Below, piece by piece: positions 41,755 through 54,400 of a DNA stretch of 64,000 bases (position 1 is the first letter of the stretch; the number at the start of each line of letters is the position of its first letter). The stretch spans positions 248,001-312,000 of IMG/VR virus record IMGVR_UViG_3300031787_007614; one strand, written 5' to 3'. Below the pieces are notes generated by a model. It saw only the letters and a list, made by a program, of their open reading frames with translations, was not told the origin of the DNA and ran no database searches. The stretch comes from a virus. The position numbers and the translations under genes are program-made.

Positions 41755-44700
41755 ATGGCAAAGACCACAAGACAAACAGCAATATTTGGTGTAGAAGACT
41801 GGAAACAGATCTATCAAACCTATCGTGAAGCTGATTTTCAAAGTTATGACTTTGAAACTCTACGCAAAAGTTTCATTGATTACATACGCCTCTACTACCC
41901 AGAAACTTTCAACGACTACATTGAAAGCTCAGAATTCATTGCGTTACTAGATGTAATTGCATTCATGGGTCAAGCCTTGGCCTTTCGCACGGACCTAAAC
42001 ACCAGAGAAAACTATTTAGACACAGCAGAACGCAGAGATTCAGTTGTGCGCCTGGCTAATCTAGTCAGCTATACTGCCAAACGCAACACCGCGGCCCAGG
42101 GATATCTCAAAGTATTCAATGTTACCACAACTGAAAATGTGATCGATTACAACGGAGTGAACTTGAGCAACGTTACTGTGGACTGGGCAGATCCAACAAA
42201 CCCAGACTGGCAAGAACAATTTACCACTATCATTAATGCCGCGTTAGTAGACAGTCAACGCATTGGTCGTCCAGGCAATAGACAAACCATACTGGGTGTG
42301 CGCACAGATGAATATGCTGTCAATCTTGTGCCAGGATTCTTACCAGTCATTCCGTATAACGCCACAGTGGACGGGATTTCAATGCCGTTTGAAGCAATAA
42401 CTTCAACCAGTGTTGGTCGTGATTACATCTACGAGCCGGCGCCGCAACCAAACACCAGTTTCAATGTGTTGTATCGCAATGACCAACTGGGTTATCAATC
42501 TGCCAATACCGGATACTTTTTTGCATTTAAACAAGGCACGTTACAAAATCAAGACTTCAACTTGGCCGAGCGCATTGCCAACCGCACAGTAAACATCAAC
42601 ATTGAAGGCGTAAACAACGAAGATCGTTGGTTGTTTCAACTTGACAACGTGGGAAGCATCAGCCGTGAATGGCAATACACAGAAAACATCTACGTTGGTG
42701 CTGCTGAACAACTGACTGGCCTACGATCAATCTATTCCACAACCAGCAGAACAAACGATCAACTTACTATGATATTTGGGGATGGAGTGTTTTCAGAAAT
42801 TCCAGTAGGAAATTTCCGTGCCTATGTGCGCAGTTCTAATGGACTGCAATACATTATCAATCCTGAAGAAATGCAAAACGTAGTTTTGCCTATCAGTTAT
42901 ACTGACCGCAACGGCAATTTGCAAACTATCACCTTTACTTGTGGTATTACTCGTCCAGTAAGCAATGCCCAAGCACGCGAGCCAATTGATGAAATCAAAC
43001 AACGTGCGCCTGCTAGGTACTATACACAAAATCGCATGGTCAATGGTGAAGACTACAACTTGTTTCCTTACACACAGTACAATTCAATTATTAAATCTAA
43101 AGCATTGAATCGTGCGTCAATTGGAACCAGTCGATATCTTGACTTGGTTGATAATACCGGCAAGTATTCAAGTACCAACAGCTTTGGCAGCGACGGTGGA
43201 TTGTGGCAACAAAATATTTTACCAACTATTTTGTTCAGTTGGACCAATCGCAATGAAATTGCTGATGTGATTACCAATCAGGTGCAACCACAGTTGACTG
43301 AAAGTACCATGCGGCAGTTTTACTATGGGAATTTTCCAAGAAAGTTAATCAACACTTTAGATATCACTTGCACGGCCACAACAATTACAACCAATGCAAT
43401 TACCTGCGCTACTGCTGCATTTTTTGATTATGCTTATGTTGGCATGCCAATCACATTCTCAGGCACAGTGTTTGGTGGCATTACTGCCGACTTGCCTTAT
43501 TATGTGGTCAGTATAAATTCAGTCAACAGTACATTCACTGTAAGCACCACAGCCGGTGGATCAGCAGTTACATTAAGCTCGGCTACAGGCTCAATGAGTG
43601 CAGTTACTACTTTGAGCACAGGCGGAAGCACCTGGAATCAAAGCACCACCTTGGCCAATGAAACCACTGGTTACTTTAAAAACAGTGCAGGCACACCCAT
43701 TGCAGTAGGTGATGAATCTACAACCAATTTCTTGTACGCTATTGTTGGTAGCCTGGTACGTTTTGTGCCGCCACCGGGTTACTTTTTTGATAAAAACAAC
43801 AAACTGCAATTGGGCATTCCAACCAAAGCAGAAGAGCGTGTGGAAATTTGGGCCAGCCCCATACGAGTAACTGGCGATGGTATGAACTCAGGACTGGGTA
43901 ATCTAATCAATGGGTCAGGGCCAGTCATACTCAATAACTTTGTTCCTACTGGCGCTATTGTAGACACTATTATTCCGTTATTTGTTACAGACTTGCCATT
44001 GTCGATTGAATCTGCAATGAGTGATCAAATTGCATTGTTTCGTAATTTTGGCCTAGGATACGACAATGACGGATCCATTACAGGTACTCCGTACTCTTGG
44101 TATTTGATTCAATCTACCAACCTGAATCAGGACGCTGCCTGGAGTCAAGAGTACGCTGGTAATACTAGTGGTGCCAACTTAGACTCTTCATGGCTGATCC
44201 AGTTTGTGGTTCAAAATCAAAATTACACAATTACATTCCGTGGACTTGCATACAACTTTGGATCAGTGTTGCAAACAAGATTCTTCTTCTACGACGGTGC
44301 GCAAATCTATGACAGCCGCACTGGCACAGTGATCAAAGATTTTATCAATGTGTTAGCAGTCAACACTCAACCAAACTCCAGTGAACCGCTTGAAGGAGAC
44401 ATTTACATGACCATTACTGGTCAACCAGTTGAAAGCGACGGTTATGTGGATGACTTCCAGGTATTAGTAGGATACAGAGACTCAGACAATGATGGTGTGC
44501 CAGACAACCCAGACTTCTTTAGTGAAATAGTAGGACCAGCCGGAACCACAGGACCTTATGTGTTTTTACAACAAACTGTGGACTTTGACAACCTACAGCG
44601 TTATTTGTTGGTTGAAGAAGGCGTGGTAATTTACAGCTACGCCACCCTTGATGATATTGAATTGGTAAAAACTGAATGGTCATCTGGGCAGGTATTCTAT

Positions 44701-45435
44701 GCCTACAGCGAAGATGCATTCTATCAATTGAGCTTGACAGTAACAGGAGTGTTGGAACTCAATGCAGTCACAGGATGGATTGCAAGAACAGGACGACAAA
44801 GTTTGTACTATCAGTACAGACACAACAGTCCATTGACCAGTAGAATTGATCCAGGAACAACCAATATCATTGACTTGTATGTGGTCACTTTGAGTTATTA
44901 TAATGCCTACCAGAACTGGTTGAAAGATACCACCGGTACAGTCACTGAACCTGAACAACCAACCATTGACGATCTAAGTACAGAATATCAACGACTACAA
45001 GATTACAAGATGGTGTCAGACAACATTGTGGTCAACTCAGTCAATTTTAAACCGCTGTTCGGACTCAAGGCCGCAGCAACATTGCGTGCCACTATCAAAG
45101 TGATACGAGCACAAAATTCAACAGCATCAACATCTGAAATCAAAAGCTCAGTACTAGCAGAAATGAACAGTTATTTTTCAATTGACAAATGGAACTTTGG
45201 TGACACATTTTATTTCTCAGAACTTGCTGCCTACCTGCATCGACAACTTGGCACAATCATCAGTTCTGTAGTACTAGTTCCGTTGGATCCACAAAAGAGC
45301 TTTGGTGATTTGTACGAAATTCGTTCTCAACCCAATGAGATTTTTGCCAATGCCGCAACCATTGATAACATTGATGTGATTGAAGCATTGACCAGTACTA
45401 ACCTGCGCACAGCAGCAGGCAGCGGAGTAATTTAA
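41755..45435 (+). CDS. 6: Baseplate wedge protein, gp6-like (enlarged)
   Basis: A 1,226-residue protein. The N-terminus is typical gp6/baseplate J: FETLRKSFIDYIRLYYPETF, ESSEFIALLDVIAFMGQALA, then FRTDLNTRENYLDTAERRDS and VVRLANLVSYTAKR. In T4, gp6 dimers form the inner baseplate ring (660 residues), so this version is almost twice as long. An inserted module lies at about 530-625 (YAYVGMPITFSGTVFGG; ADLPYYVVSINSVNSTFTVS) and is also present in the next protein. The C-terminal third includes LDPQKSFGDLYEIRSQPNEI. The stop overlaps the following start (TAATG). Confidence 0.88.
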   Translation: MAKTTRQTAIFGVEDWKQIYQTYREADFQSYDFETLRKSFIDYIRLYYPETFNDYIESSEFIALLDVIAFMGQALAFRTDLNTRENYLDTAERRDSVVRLANLVSYTAKRNTAAQGYLKVFNVTTTENVIDYNGVNLSNVTVDWADPTNPDWQEQFTTIINAALVDSQRIGRPGNRQTILGVRTDEYAVNLVPGFLPVIPYNATVDGISMPFEAITSTSVGRDYIYEPAPQPNTSFNVLYRNDQLGYQSANTGYFFAFKQGTLQNQDFNLAERIANRTVNINIEGVNNEDRWLFQLDNVGSISREWQYTENIYVGAAEQLTGLRSIYSTTSRTNDQLTMIFGDGVFSEIPVGNFRAYVRSSNGLQYIINPEEMQNVVLPISYTDRNGNLQTITFTCGITRPVSNAQAREPIDEIKQRAPARYYTQNRMVNGEDYNLFPYTQYNSIIKSKALNRASIGTSRYLDLVDNTGKYSSTNSFGSDGGLWQQNILPTILFSWTNRNEIADVITNQVQPQLTESTMRQFYYGNFPRKLINTLDITCTATTITTNAITCATAAFFDYAYVGMPITFSGTVFGGITADLPYYVVSINSVNSTFTVSTTAGGSAVTLSSATGSMSAVTTLSTGGSTWNQSTTLANETTGYFKNSAGTPIAVGDESTTNFLYAIVGSLVRFVPPPGYFFDKNNKLQLGIPTKAEERVEIWASPIRVTGDGMNSGLGNLINGSGPVILNNFVPTGAIVDTIIPLFVTDLPLSIESAMSDQIALFRNFGLGYDNDGSITGTPYSWYLIQSTNLNQDAAWSQEYAGNTSGANLDSSWLIQFVVQNQNYTITFRGLAYNFGSVLQTRFFFYDGAQIYDSRTGTVIKDFINVLAVNTQPNSSEPLEGDIYMTITGQPVESDGYVDDFQVLVGYRDSDNDGVPDNPDFFSEIVGPAGTTGPYVFLQQTVDFDNLQRYLLVEEGVVIYSYATLDDIELVKTEWSSGQVFYAYSEDAFYQLSLTVTGVLELNAVTGWIARTGRQSLYYQYRHNSPLTSRIDPGTTNIIDLYVVTLSYYNAYQNWLKDTTGTVTEPEQPTIDDLSTEYQRLQDYKMVSDNIVVNSVNFKPLFGLKAAATLRATIKVIRAQNSTASTSEIKSSVLAEMNSYFSIDKWNFGDTFYFSELAAYLHRQLGTIISSVVLVPLDPQKSFGDLYEIRSQPNEIFANAATIDNIDVIEALTSTNLRTAAGSGVI

Positions 45436-48400
45436 TGGCACGAGTACGCTCAGTAGACTTTCTTCCGCAAATTTTTCAAACTGACACTAACAAACAGTTT
45501 TTAGCGGCCACACTTGATCAACTGATTCAAGAACCTAAATTTAAAAAGACACAAGGCTTCATTGGCCGTACAGTCGGCCCGGGTGTAAATCCCAACGACA
45601 AGTATGTGGTAGAACCAACAAAAACACGCAGTGATTATCAACTAGAACCAGGAGTGGTCAGTTTAGATCCTGCTGATACCACAACAATTAAAAATACCAT
45701 TACCTATCCAGGTATGCTTGATGCATTGGAGTTCCAAGGATCACCAACGCAACGACCAGACAGATTGTTTTCAAGTGATTACTATACTTGGGATCCGTTT
45801 ATTAATTTTGATACATTTGTAAACTTCTCTCAGTATTTCTGGTTACCCAATGGACCCAACGCAGTTGACGTTGCGGCCACAGGAGTGCCGGTAACAGACG
45901 ACTTTGAAGTCACAAGAGCCAATGGCGTTTATACATTTTCTGGAATATCCGGCGAGAATCCAACTATTGAAGTGGTGCGTGGCGGCAGCTATACATTCCA
46001 GGTTGCACAAAACTCTACAGAAACTGTAAACTACCGTGTTGGAAATTCTGGTATTTCTGCATATACCATTGACTTCCTCAACAACCCCACACTAACGCTG
46101 GCTCGTGGAAACACCTATGTGTTTAATTTGAACTTGCAAGGCGATTTTCCGTTCTGGATCAAAACTGAACAGACACTAGGATCAGCTAATCCTTATAACG
46201 ATGGTGTCAGTCGCAATGGATCAAACTTTGGCCTTGTGACATTTACTGTGCCAAGAAATGCACCAAACACATTGTACTATGTGAGTGGCACACAAACTAA
46301 CATGCGCGGTACGCTGAACATTGTGGATGGAACACCTGGCACTGGTCCAGGATTTTGGATACAAACAGAGCCAGGTGTGTCTGGCAAAATTCCTACCACA
46401 CCCAACATCAGTTCACGTGACGTGTTTGGTGTAACCAACAATGGTGAAGACCTTGGCACAGTGATTTTCAATGTGCCTACAAAAACAGCTCAGAGTTTTT
46501 ATTACAATTTGCCAGTGTTCAGTCAAAATGTTGATTTGCTCACAGAACTCAAATTTGAACAAATCAACAATCAACCTCTAGACACGTTCATTGAGACCTA
46601 CGGCGGCATTGACGGAATAACCAGTCTCAACAACAGAACTTTAATTTTTACAAATTCAAACACTGATGCTGAAAGTGGTGGGTGGATTCGAACCAGTTTC
46701 TTTGACCCACTAGAAGCAGGGTCTGCCAATAACGGATTGATTGGCAGCTTTGACACTGAACCATTCTCTTACACAGCAGAAATTGCCCCAGAAGATAGAT
46801 ATCAACTTTGGCAAATCAACTACGTAGTAAGTGATGGAATTACCTATCTTAGATTGTCTAGAATAGCTACTATTGACAATTTGAACAAATGGACCATTAG
46901 ATATGGCACTGTGTACAGCAGTACCAACTGGTACAAAGATGCCGCAGGTACGTTTAGACAAATCCCTCTGCTGACAGCTTTGTTAAACACCTTGTACTAT
47001 CAAGATGGCACAGATCCAGAAATTTTTGGTACAATTAAACTGTTGGATGAAACAGAAAGTTCTACTCTGTTCATTGATGACATTTTGGGACAAAAAAATT
47101 ACACCAGCCCTAACGGTGTATCTTTTACCAACGGATTAAAAATAGTATTTCGGGGCGATGTTATTCCAGCAAGCTACAGTAGTGGAACAATATCTTTTGT
47201 TTGCACATCTACCAACGCTGGGTTCAACACAATTAGCACAGCAACCACAGAAGATTTGTATGTTGGTCAACGGGTAGTATTTACTGGCACAGTGATTGGA
47301 GGATTAGTTGCTGGACAATCGTATTACGTTCAGAGTATTGTAAACTCGTTTCAATTTACGGTATCAAGTGTAGTTGACGGCAGTGCTGTGACTCTAACCA
47401 CAGCCACAGCCGACATGAATGCCACCGCTATCAACTATCGTGAATATTATGTGGCTGGCGTAGGTACTGCTATTGAGTTGTTGCCTGTTACAAATTTTGT
47501 CACTCCAGAATCTTATGTAATCAATGACAATGATTCTAGCTTGCCAGTGCCTGAAGAATTGGATTATTTCACAATTGATCGTGCAAGTCAAGACCTTAAT
47601 TCTTGGACACGTTCAAACCGTTGGTTCCACATTGATGTGATCAATGCTACGGCTGCTTATAACAACACTGTGGCCACACTAGACAACAACTATCGTGGCA
47701 AACGTCCAATTATTCAATTTCAACCAGACATTAGACTGTTTAACATGGGTACTCAGGGCAAACAACCTGTGGACATAATTGATCAGTTAGAGACAGATGC
47801 ATTCTCTAACATTCAAGGATCAACTGGATACTCAGTAGACGGATATACTTTTACAAATGGTACCAGAGTTATTTTTGCTGCTGACGAAGATCCAGATGTA
47901 AGAGACAAAATTTATGTAGTAGAATTTATTGTGCCTGACACAGTGCCGCCACTGATTGCACAACCTATTATCAATCTCACACTGGCGTCTGACGGCGAAG
48001 TATTGACTGACCAGTCTACACTGTGCTTGTCAGGTGACACGTTGCAAGGATTAACTTTCTGGTATGACGGAGCTGCTTGGATTGAGGCGCAACAAAAAAC
48101 TGGAGTTCAACAGGCACCGTTGTTTGACGTGTATGACGCTGATCGAGTTAGTTTTGGTAATCAAGCAAAATATCCCAGCTCAGACTTTATTGGTAGCAAA
48201 CTATTCAGTTATGCAATTGGCGACACAAGAATACTTGATACAGTTTTAAAAATTCCATTACAGTATCTCAGTATCTCCAATGTGGGAGATATTGTGTTTG
48301 ACAACAACCTCTACAAAGATACATTTGTATACACCAGAGATAACGTATCAGTAACTGTTGCTATTAGCTCTGGCAGTGCTAGAGAATATGCTGACAGAAC

Positions 48401-51400
48401 AGCATACACAAGATTAATTGGGTGGCAGAATGCAATTACTACTACCCAAATGTATCAACAATTTAAGTTTACTTACAATACTGGAATATTAAAATTGGAT
48501 GTGCCAGTTATTAACCAAACTGGTAATTCTGTACCAGTGGTCAAAGTTTATGTTGGTAGTGTATTCCAAGATCCTACCAAATACACTTACGTTGTAAGTG
48601 GCAACAATACTACCATTACATTACTCAACACTTATGTAGTGGGTGACATTATTGAAGTTTTGGTTTTAAGCGATCAAATTAGCGCCGCGGCCTTTTATCA
48701 AGTGCCATCTAACCTGCAGAACAACCCGCTTAATGCCAACAGCACCAGCTTTACACTAGGAACCATACGTCAAAACTACGAAAGTATTTGCGAAAATTTA
48801 CCAGGCATCCAAGGTGCTATTGCTGGTGCTAACAACACTAGAGACCTTGGCAATATCATTCCTTATGGATTGACTATCCTACAACAAAGTGCTCCAATGA
48901 CTTTGGCTGGATATTTCTTGCGCAGTGAAGAATACAACATCTTCAATGCATTGACCTACAACAGTAGAGAATACACTAAGTTTAAAAGTATCATGCTGGA
49001 AAATGTGACTCAGCAAGAAATCAATTTTCAAACTACTGCTCAAATCTTAGACACTGCTATTGAAGAAATCAATGCTGGTAAAGTAGAAACACAACCATTC
49101 TACTGGTCAGACATGCTGCCATCGGGTGCGGTGTATACTGAAAACACCTACACTGTGAGTTTTATTACGTCTAGTGTGTTTGATACTGTGCAGGTATACA
49201 ATTATACATCTGCAAATTATTTAGGGTTGAACGTATACCTCAATGATCGTTTGCTCACTCGTGATTTAGAATATTCTGTGGCCACAGACGGACCTCGTGT
49301 GACTATTTTGGTCACACTGTCGGTGGGCGATCAAATTGCCATCAGAGAATATACAAGCACTTATGGCAACTTTGTTCCAAACACTCCTACCAAACTTGGT
49401 TTGTACCGTGCTTTTAGACCAAGAATTACAGTTCAACAAACCAGTACAGGCGAACAAACAGTACTGATCGGGCACGATGGATCAGTTACAAAAACATTTG
49501 ATGACATTAGAGATGATGTGTTGTTGGAATTTGAAACTAGAATTTTTAACAATTTAAAATTAGACGGCAATCCTGTTCCTATGGTGGCAGCTGATGTTAT
49601 CCCAGGACAGTTTAGAGACACTGGATTTACCTACAGCGAAGTCAACAATATTTTGTCACAAGATTTTCTTAGCTGGGTGGCCTGGAACAAACTTGACTAC
49701 AACACACAAGACTATCAAGCCAACAATGAGTTTACATGGAACTATAGTGAAGCGCAAAACAAACTCAACAATGATTATTTGTTAGGAGCCTGGCGCGGTA
49801 TCTATCGTTACTTTTACGACACTCAACAACCAGAATACACACCTTGGGAAATGCTGGGACTCAGCATCAAACCAGACTGGTGGGATGACACCTACGGGCC
49901 TGCACCTTACACTGAAGGTAACTTAGTGCTTTGGGACGACATGGAAGCTGGGTATGTCAGAGACCCAGTTGCACCTTATTATCTGCCAAAATATGCAAGA
50001 CCAGGACTGACATCAGTTATTCCCACAGGCGGCGAAGGAGCATTGCTAAGTCCATTTGATTCGGTAGTAGGGACCTGGGATGAAGGACAATTCCGTAAGA
50101 GTTGGAGCATTGGCGACGGTGGCCCAGTTGAAGCTTCATGGTGGAATTCAAGTTCATATCCGTTTGCAGTCATGCGCCTGTTGGCCTTGACACAACCAGC
50201 TAAGTTTTTTGCATTGTTTGCTGATCGTGATTTGTATCGCTACCAAGAAGAATTTGGACAATATCTATATGATGACCGGTACAGACTAGATGCCAATGGT
50301 ATTGAAATATACGGCAATGGTGTGAGCAAAGCCAGTTACATTGACTGGATTGTGGACTACAACAGACAATCAGGAATAGATTCAACTGAAGATTTAACTG
50401 CTGACCTGGCCAATCTTGATGTGCGGTTGTGTTATCGCATGGCCAGCTTCTCAGACAAAAAATACATTAAACTTTACACTGAAAAAAGCAGCCCAGCCAG
50501 CACCAATACCAGCTTTTTGATTCCTGACGAAAGTTACAATTTACTGCTGTACAAAAATCAACCATTTGACCGAGCCAGCTACAGTTCAGTATTGGTTCAA
50601 ACAGTGCCAGGCGGCTATGCAGTATTTGGCTACAGTACCACACAGCCTTATTTTAGCATACTGCAAAGTCAAAGCGGAGGGCAATTGCGCACCATAACTG
50701 TGCTGGACACTAGAATTCAAGTGCCAAAATCTTATACCAATACTGTGGTACAAGTTCCGTATGGATTTATATTTGATACCAAAACAGCAGTAGTTGACTT
50801 TTTGTTGAGTCTGGGCCAATATTTAGAAACTCAAGGTCTTACTTTCACAAACAGAGCCAATGGGTATGAGCTTGACTGGAATCAAATGGCCAATGAATTT
50901 TTGTATTGGGCAGCACAAGGCTGGAGCGATGATGCATTAATTGCATTAAACCCATTGGCATTCCGACTTAGTGTTACTAAGGAACAAGCAGTTGTTGACT
51001 CAATTCAAGCACAAACCAGTGAAAACATTCTACTAGATCAAAATCGTAGAGAGTTGCCTACTCGACAATTGAACATTGTTCGCATTGACAACACATTCAG
51101 TGTTGAGCCTTTAGCTGATCAAACTCTAAGTTTTATCGACATCAAATATACATCTTACGAACACATGATTGTGTTGGACAATGCAAGTGTGTTTGGAGAC
51201 TTGATATACGATCCAGTGACTGGTGCAAGACAAAATCGTTTGAACTTGGTATCCACTACTTCTACCGAATGGAATGGTGCTGTGGACGCACAAGGATTTA
51301 TTCTCAATCAAGACAATGTAGAAGAATGGCAAAATTATAAAATTTACAGCAAAGGTACGATTGTCAAATACAAAGGCACCTATTGGAGCGCCATGGCAAT

Positions 51401-54400
51401 TGTTCAGCCTAGCGAGACATTTGACTATAACGAGTGGGTACAAAGTGATTACTCTCAAATTGAATTGGGAATGTTGCCTAACCTTGCAAACAAAGCCAAT
51501 CAGTTGGCCAACAGTTATGATATTAATGCTGCCAACTTAGAAAGTGATAATGATCTATTGAGCTATGGCCTTATTGGCTTTAGACCTCGGCAGTACATGG
51601 CAGCATTAAATTTAGATGATGTGAGTCAGGTAAACATCTATCGACAGTTCTTGGACTCCAAAGGTACTATCCTAAGTGCAGAATTGTTTAGTCAGGCAGT
51701 GTTAGGAAAAGAAACAGGCGACTATAACATTTATGAAAACTGGGCGGTACAACGTGCAGTATACGGAGCCAACGCCAATCGCAGTTATTTTGAACTGCGA
51801 TTGAATCGTGCGCTGCTAGATGCCAGCCCAAGTTTGGTGCAGGTAATATTGCCTTTGGAATCCAGCAAAGCTGATCAAACTGTTTTGTTGGAAAATGTAT
51901 GGAAAGAAAGTTTTAAACTTACTTCGCCTAACATTCTTCCAACAACAACTGAATTGCCAACAGATACTGCACTTCCATCAGCTGGATATGTAAATCTTGA
52001 CGATGCTGACATTACAGCATTTGACATTGATGATCCTGCTAGCCTCGAAGCCAACATTAATAATATCAACGTAGGTACAAGTATTTGGGTCGCCAAAGTC
52101 AATGACTATGATTGGAACATTTACCGAGCTGAGTCAGTACCAGGTACAATCAGTCATGTATGTGATAATTTGAATAACACCAGCCGTGTGATTTTTACTG
52201 CTGACCACGGACTTGTTGCTGGCAATAGAATTATTATCAGATTTTTTGATACAGAAGTTGATGGTGTATATGATGTGTTGTCTGTTGTTAATTTGAACAC
52301 AATAAACATTGCTTTTAGATTTTTAAGCAATCGAACAGTAGTTAACGGTACTGGCCTAGCGTTTACTTTAAAAACCATGAGAGTAAGTCAAGCCAGCAAT
52401 GTAGACACTCTTCCATATGCCAACAGTTTGCTGTTTGGTGCAAAAGTTTGGGTTGACGACAATGGAGATGGTTTGTGGCAAGTGATTGAAAAACAAAACA
52501 TTTTCAGCGAAGTTACTTCAATTGCACCAGAGTATCTAGATGCCACAGAGGCATATGGATCAAGCGTATCTCAGGCCACTAATAGATTTGCTGCTTTAGT
52601 CGGCAGCCCAAGATATGGATTTCCAACGTCTGCAAATCCAAAAGGCGGCGTTTACACTTATGTAAGAAGCACAAGCGATGTTTACCAGCCAGCTAGTCCT
52701 GTATCAAGCGGCGATGCGCTATTGACTTTGGATATAACTGGAGCAAGAGCGTATGGTACTTCAGTAAAATTTGGCAACAAAGACTGGGCAGTTGCAGGAG
52801 CACCATTGAGCTTGGGATCAGCCAGTCAAACCAATAACGGCTATGCCTGTGTAATCTATCGTGACACTGGATCTTATTTGCCAGACACCAACCCATATTT
52901 TAATTGGCAACTGTTGACCACTCCTGGTAGTGTGAGTGCAGACCAAGGAAGATTTGGCTATTCTGTAGCAATGAGTCTTGACGAACGTTGGATGTACGTT
53001 GGTGCACCTGATGTAAACAAAGTGTATGCTTATGGCCGGGTTGACTGGGAAGATCAGTACTTTAGAACTGTAGGCAACGGATCTACAAAAGTATACTTGA
53101 TCAATGATTACATCACTATAAGTGCAGCCACACAATTGCGTGTCACAGTTGATGGTGAGATTCAAACGTTGAACACAGATTACACAGTAAATGCTGCGTT
53201 GAACACAGTGACATTTGTGTCTGCACCTGTAAGTGGATCTGATATTATCATTCGTCGTATTGCATTGCAAGATCTTGATGGCGCTGATTATTTCAGTGTA
53301 ACAGCCACTGGTGGATCGGGATCAGGAGCCTTGTTCACAGTTAGCAGACGTCGCGGAACTGTCACAGTTGGCGTTCAAGATGGCGGTACAGGTTATACTG
53401 TGGGCAATACATTGACTATTCCTGCTACCAGTTTTGGCGGCGGCACAGTGCCAGCCAATGATATTACATTTACGGTGGGCAGTGTAATAAGTGGTGAAAT
53501 TATCACTATTAGCACACCATCGTACACACCGCCAGCATTGGCAACTGTATTCTCATTAAATGAATATTTCTATCAAGTTGCACTGACAGACAGCACAATA
53601 TACAGTTTTCAAATTGAAGTTGATGGAGTGCTTCAACGACCAAACATTGACTACACATTTAACACTTCAACCAAAGATGTTACCTTCTTGAATTCACCAG
53701 CCAGTGGCACCAGTATTTTGGCTCGAGCCAAAGACTATTGGTTGTATGTTGACACACTCACTGCTGGCGGTCTAGCTGCTGGCGCTCAATTTGGCTACAG
53801 CGTGAGTTGTAGTACTGATGGTCGTCAAGTCATGATTGGTGCGCCGTATGCCACTGCTGATGGAGAAACTGAAGCAGGTGTGGTATATGTGTTTGATCGC
53901 AATGTGCAAAAGTTTATCTGGAACAATGATCCAAGCTCGTCAAGTTTCACGGTGCTAGGTACACCAGTTGCGCCGGTGAGTGTGATTGTAAACAATCAGT
54001 TCTTGACCAATCAAAACTCCACCACACAAGATGCAAGCAATACCTTTACGGTCAATGGATCTACTGTGACTGTGAATCTTGCAAGCAATTTACAATCAGG
54101 TGATATTGTTGAAATTGAAACCAATCAGTTTGAACTGTTGCAAATCGTAACACAAGACGCTGTAGCTGAATTTAGCAACTTTGGGCAGAGTGTTGATCTC
54201 TGCAAATACAATTGCAGTCTATACGTTGGCGAACCGCAAAGCAGCATCCAGATTTACAAAGGTGGTGTGGTTGAACGAAGTCTAAATCAAAGCAGAGTGT
54301 ATGGTGTAATTACTGCGCTGAATGCCAGTCCTGCCCTCACAGCTGGCAATACTTTGCGGGTGAACAATATGGATGTGGCGGTACCAACAGCACCCAACAA

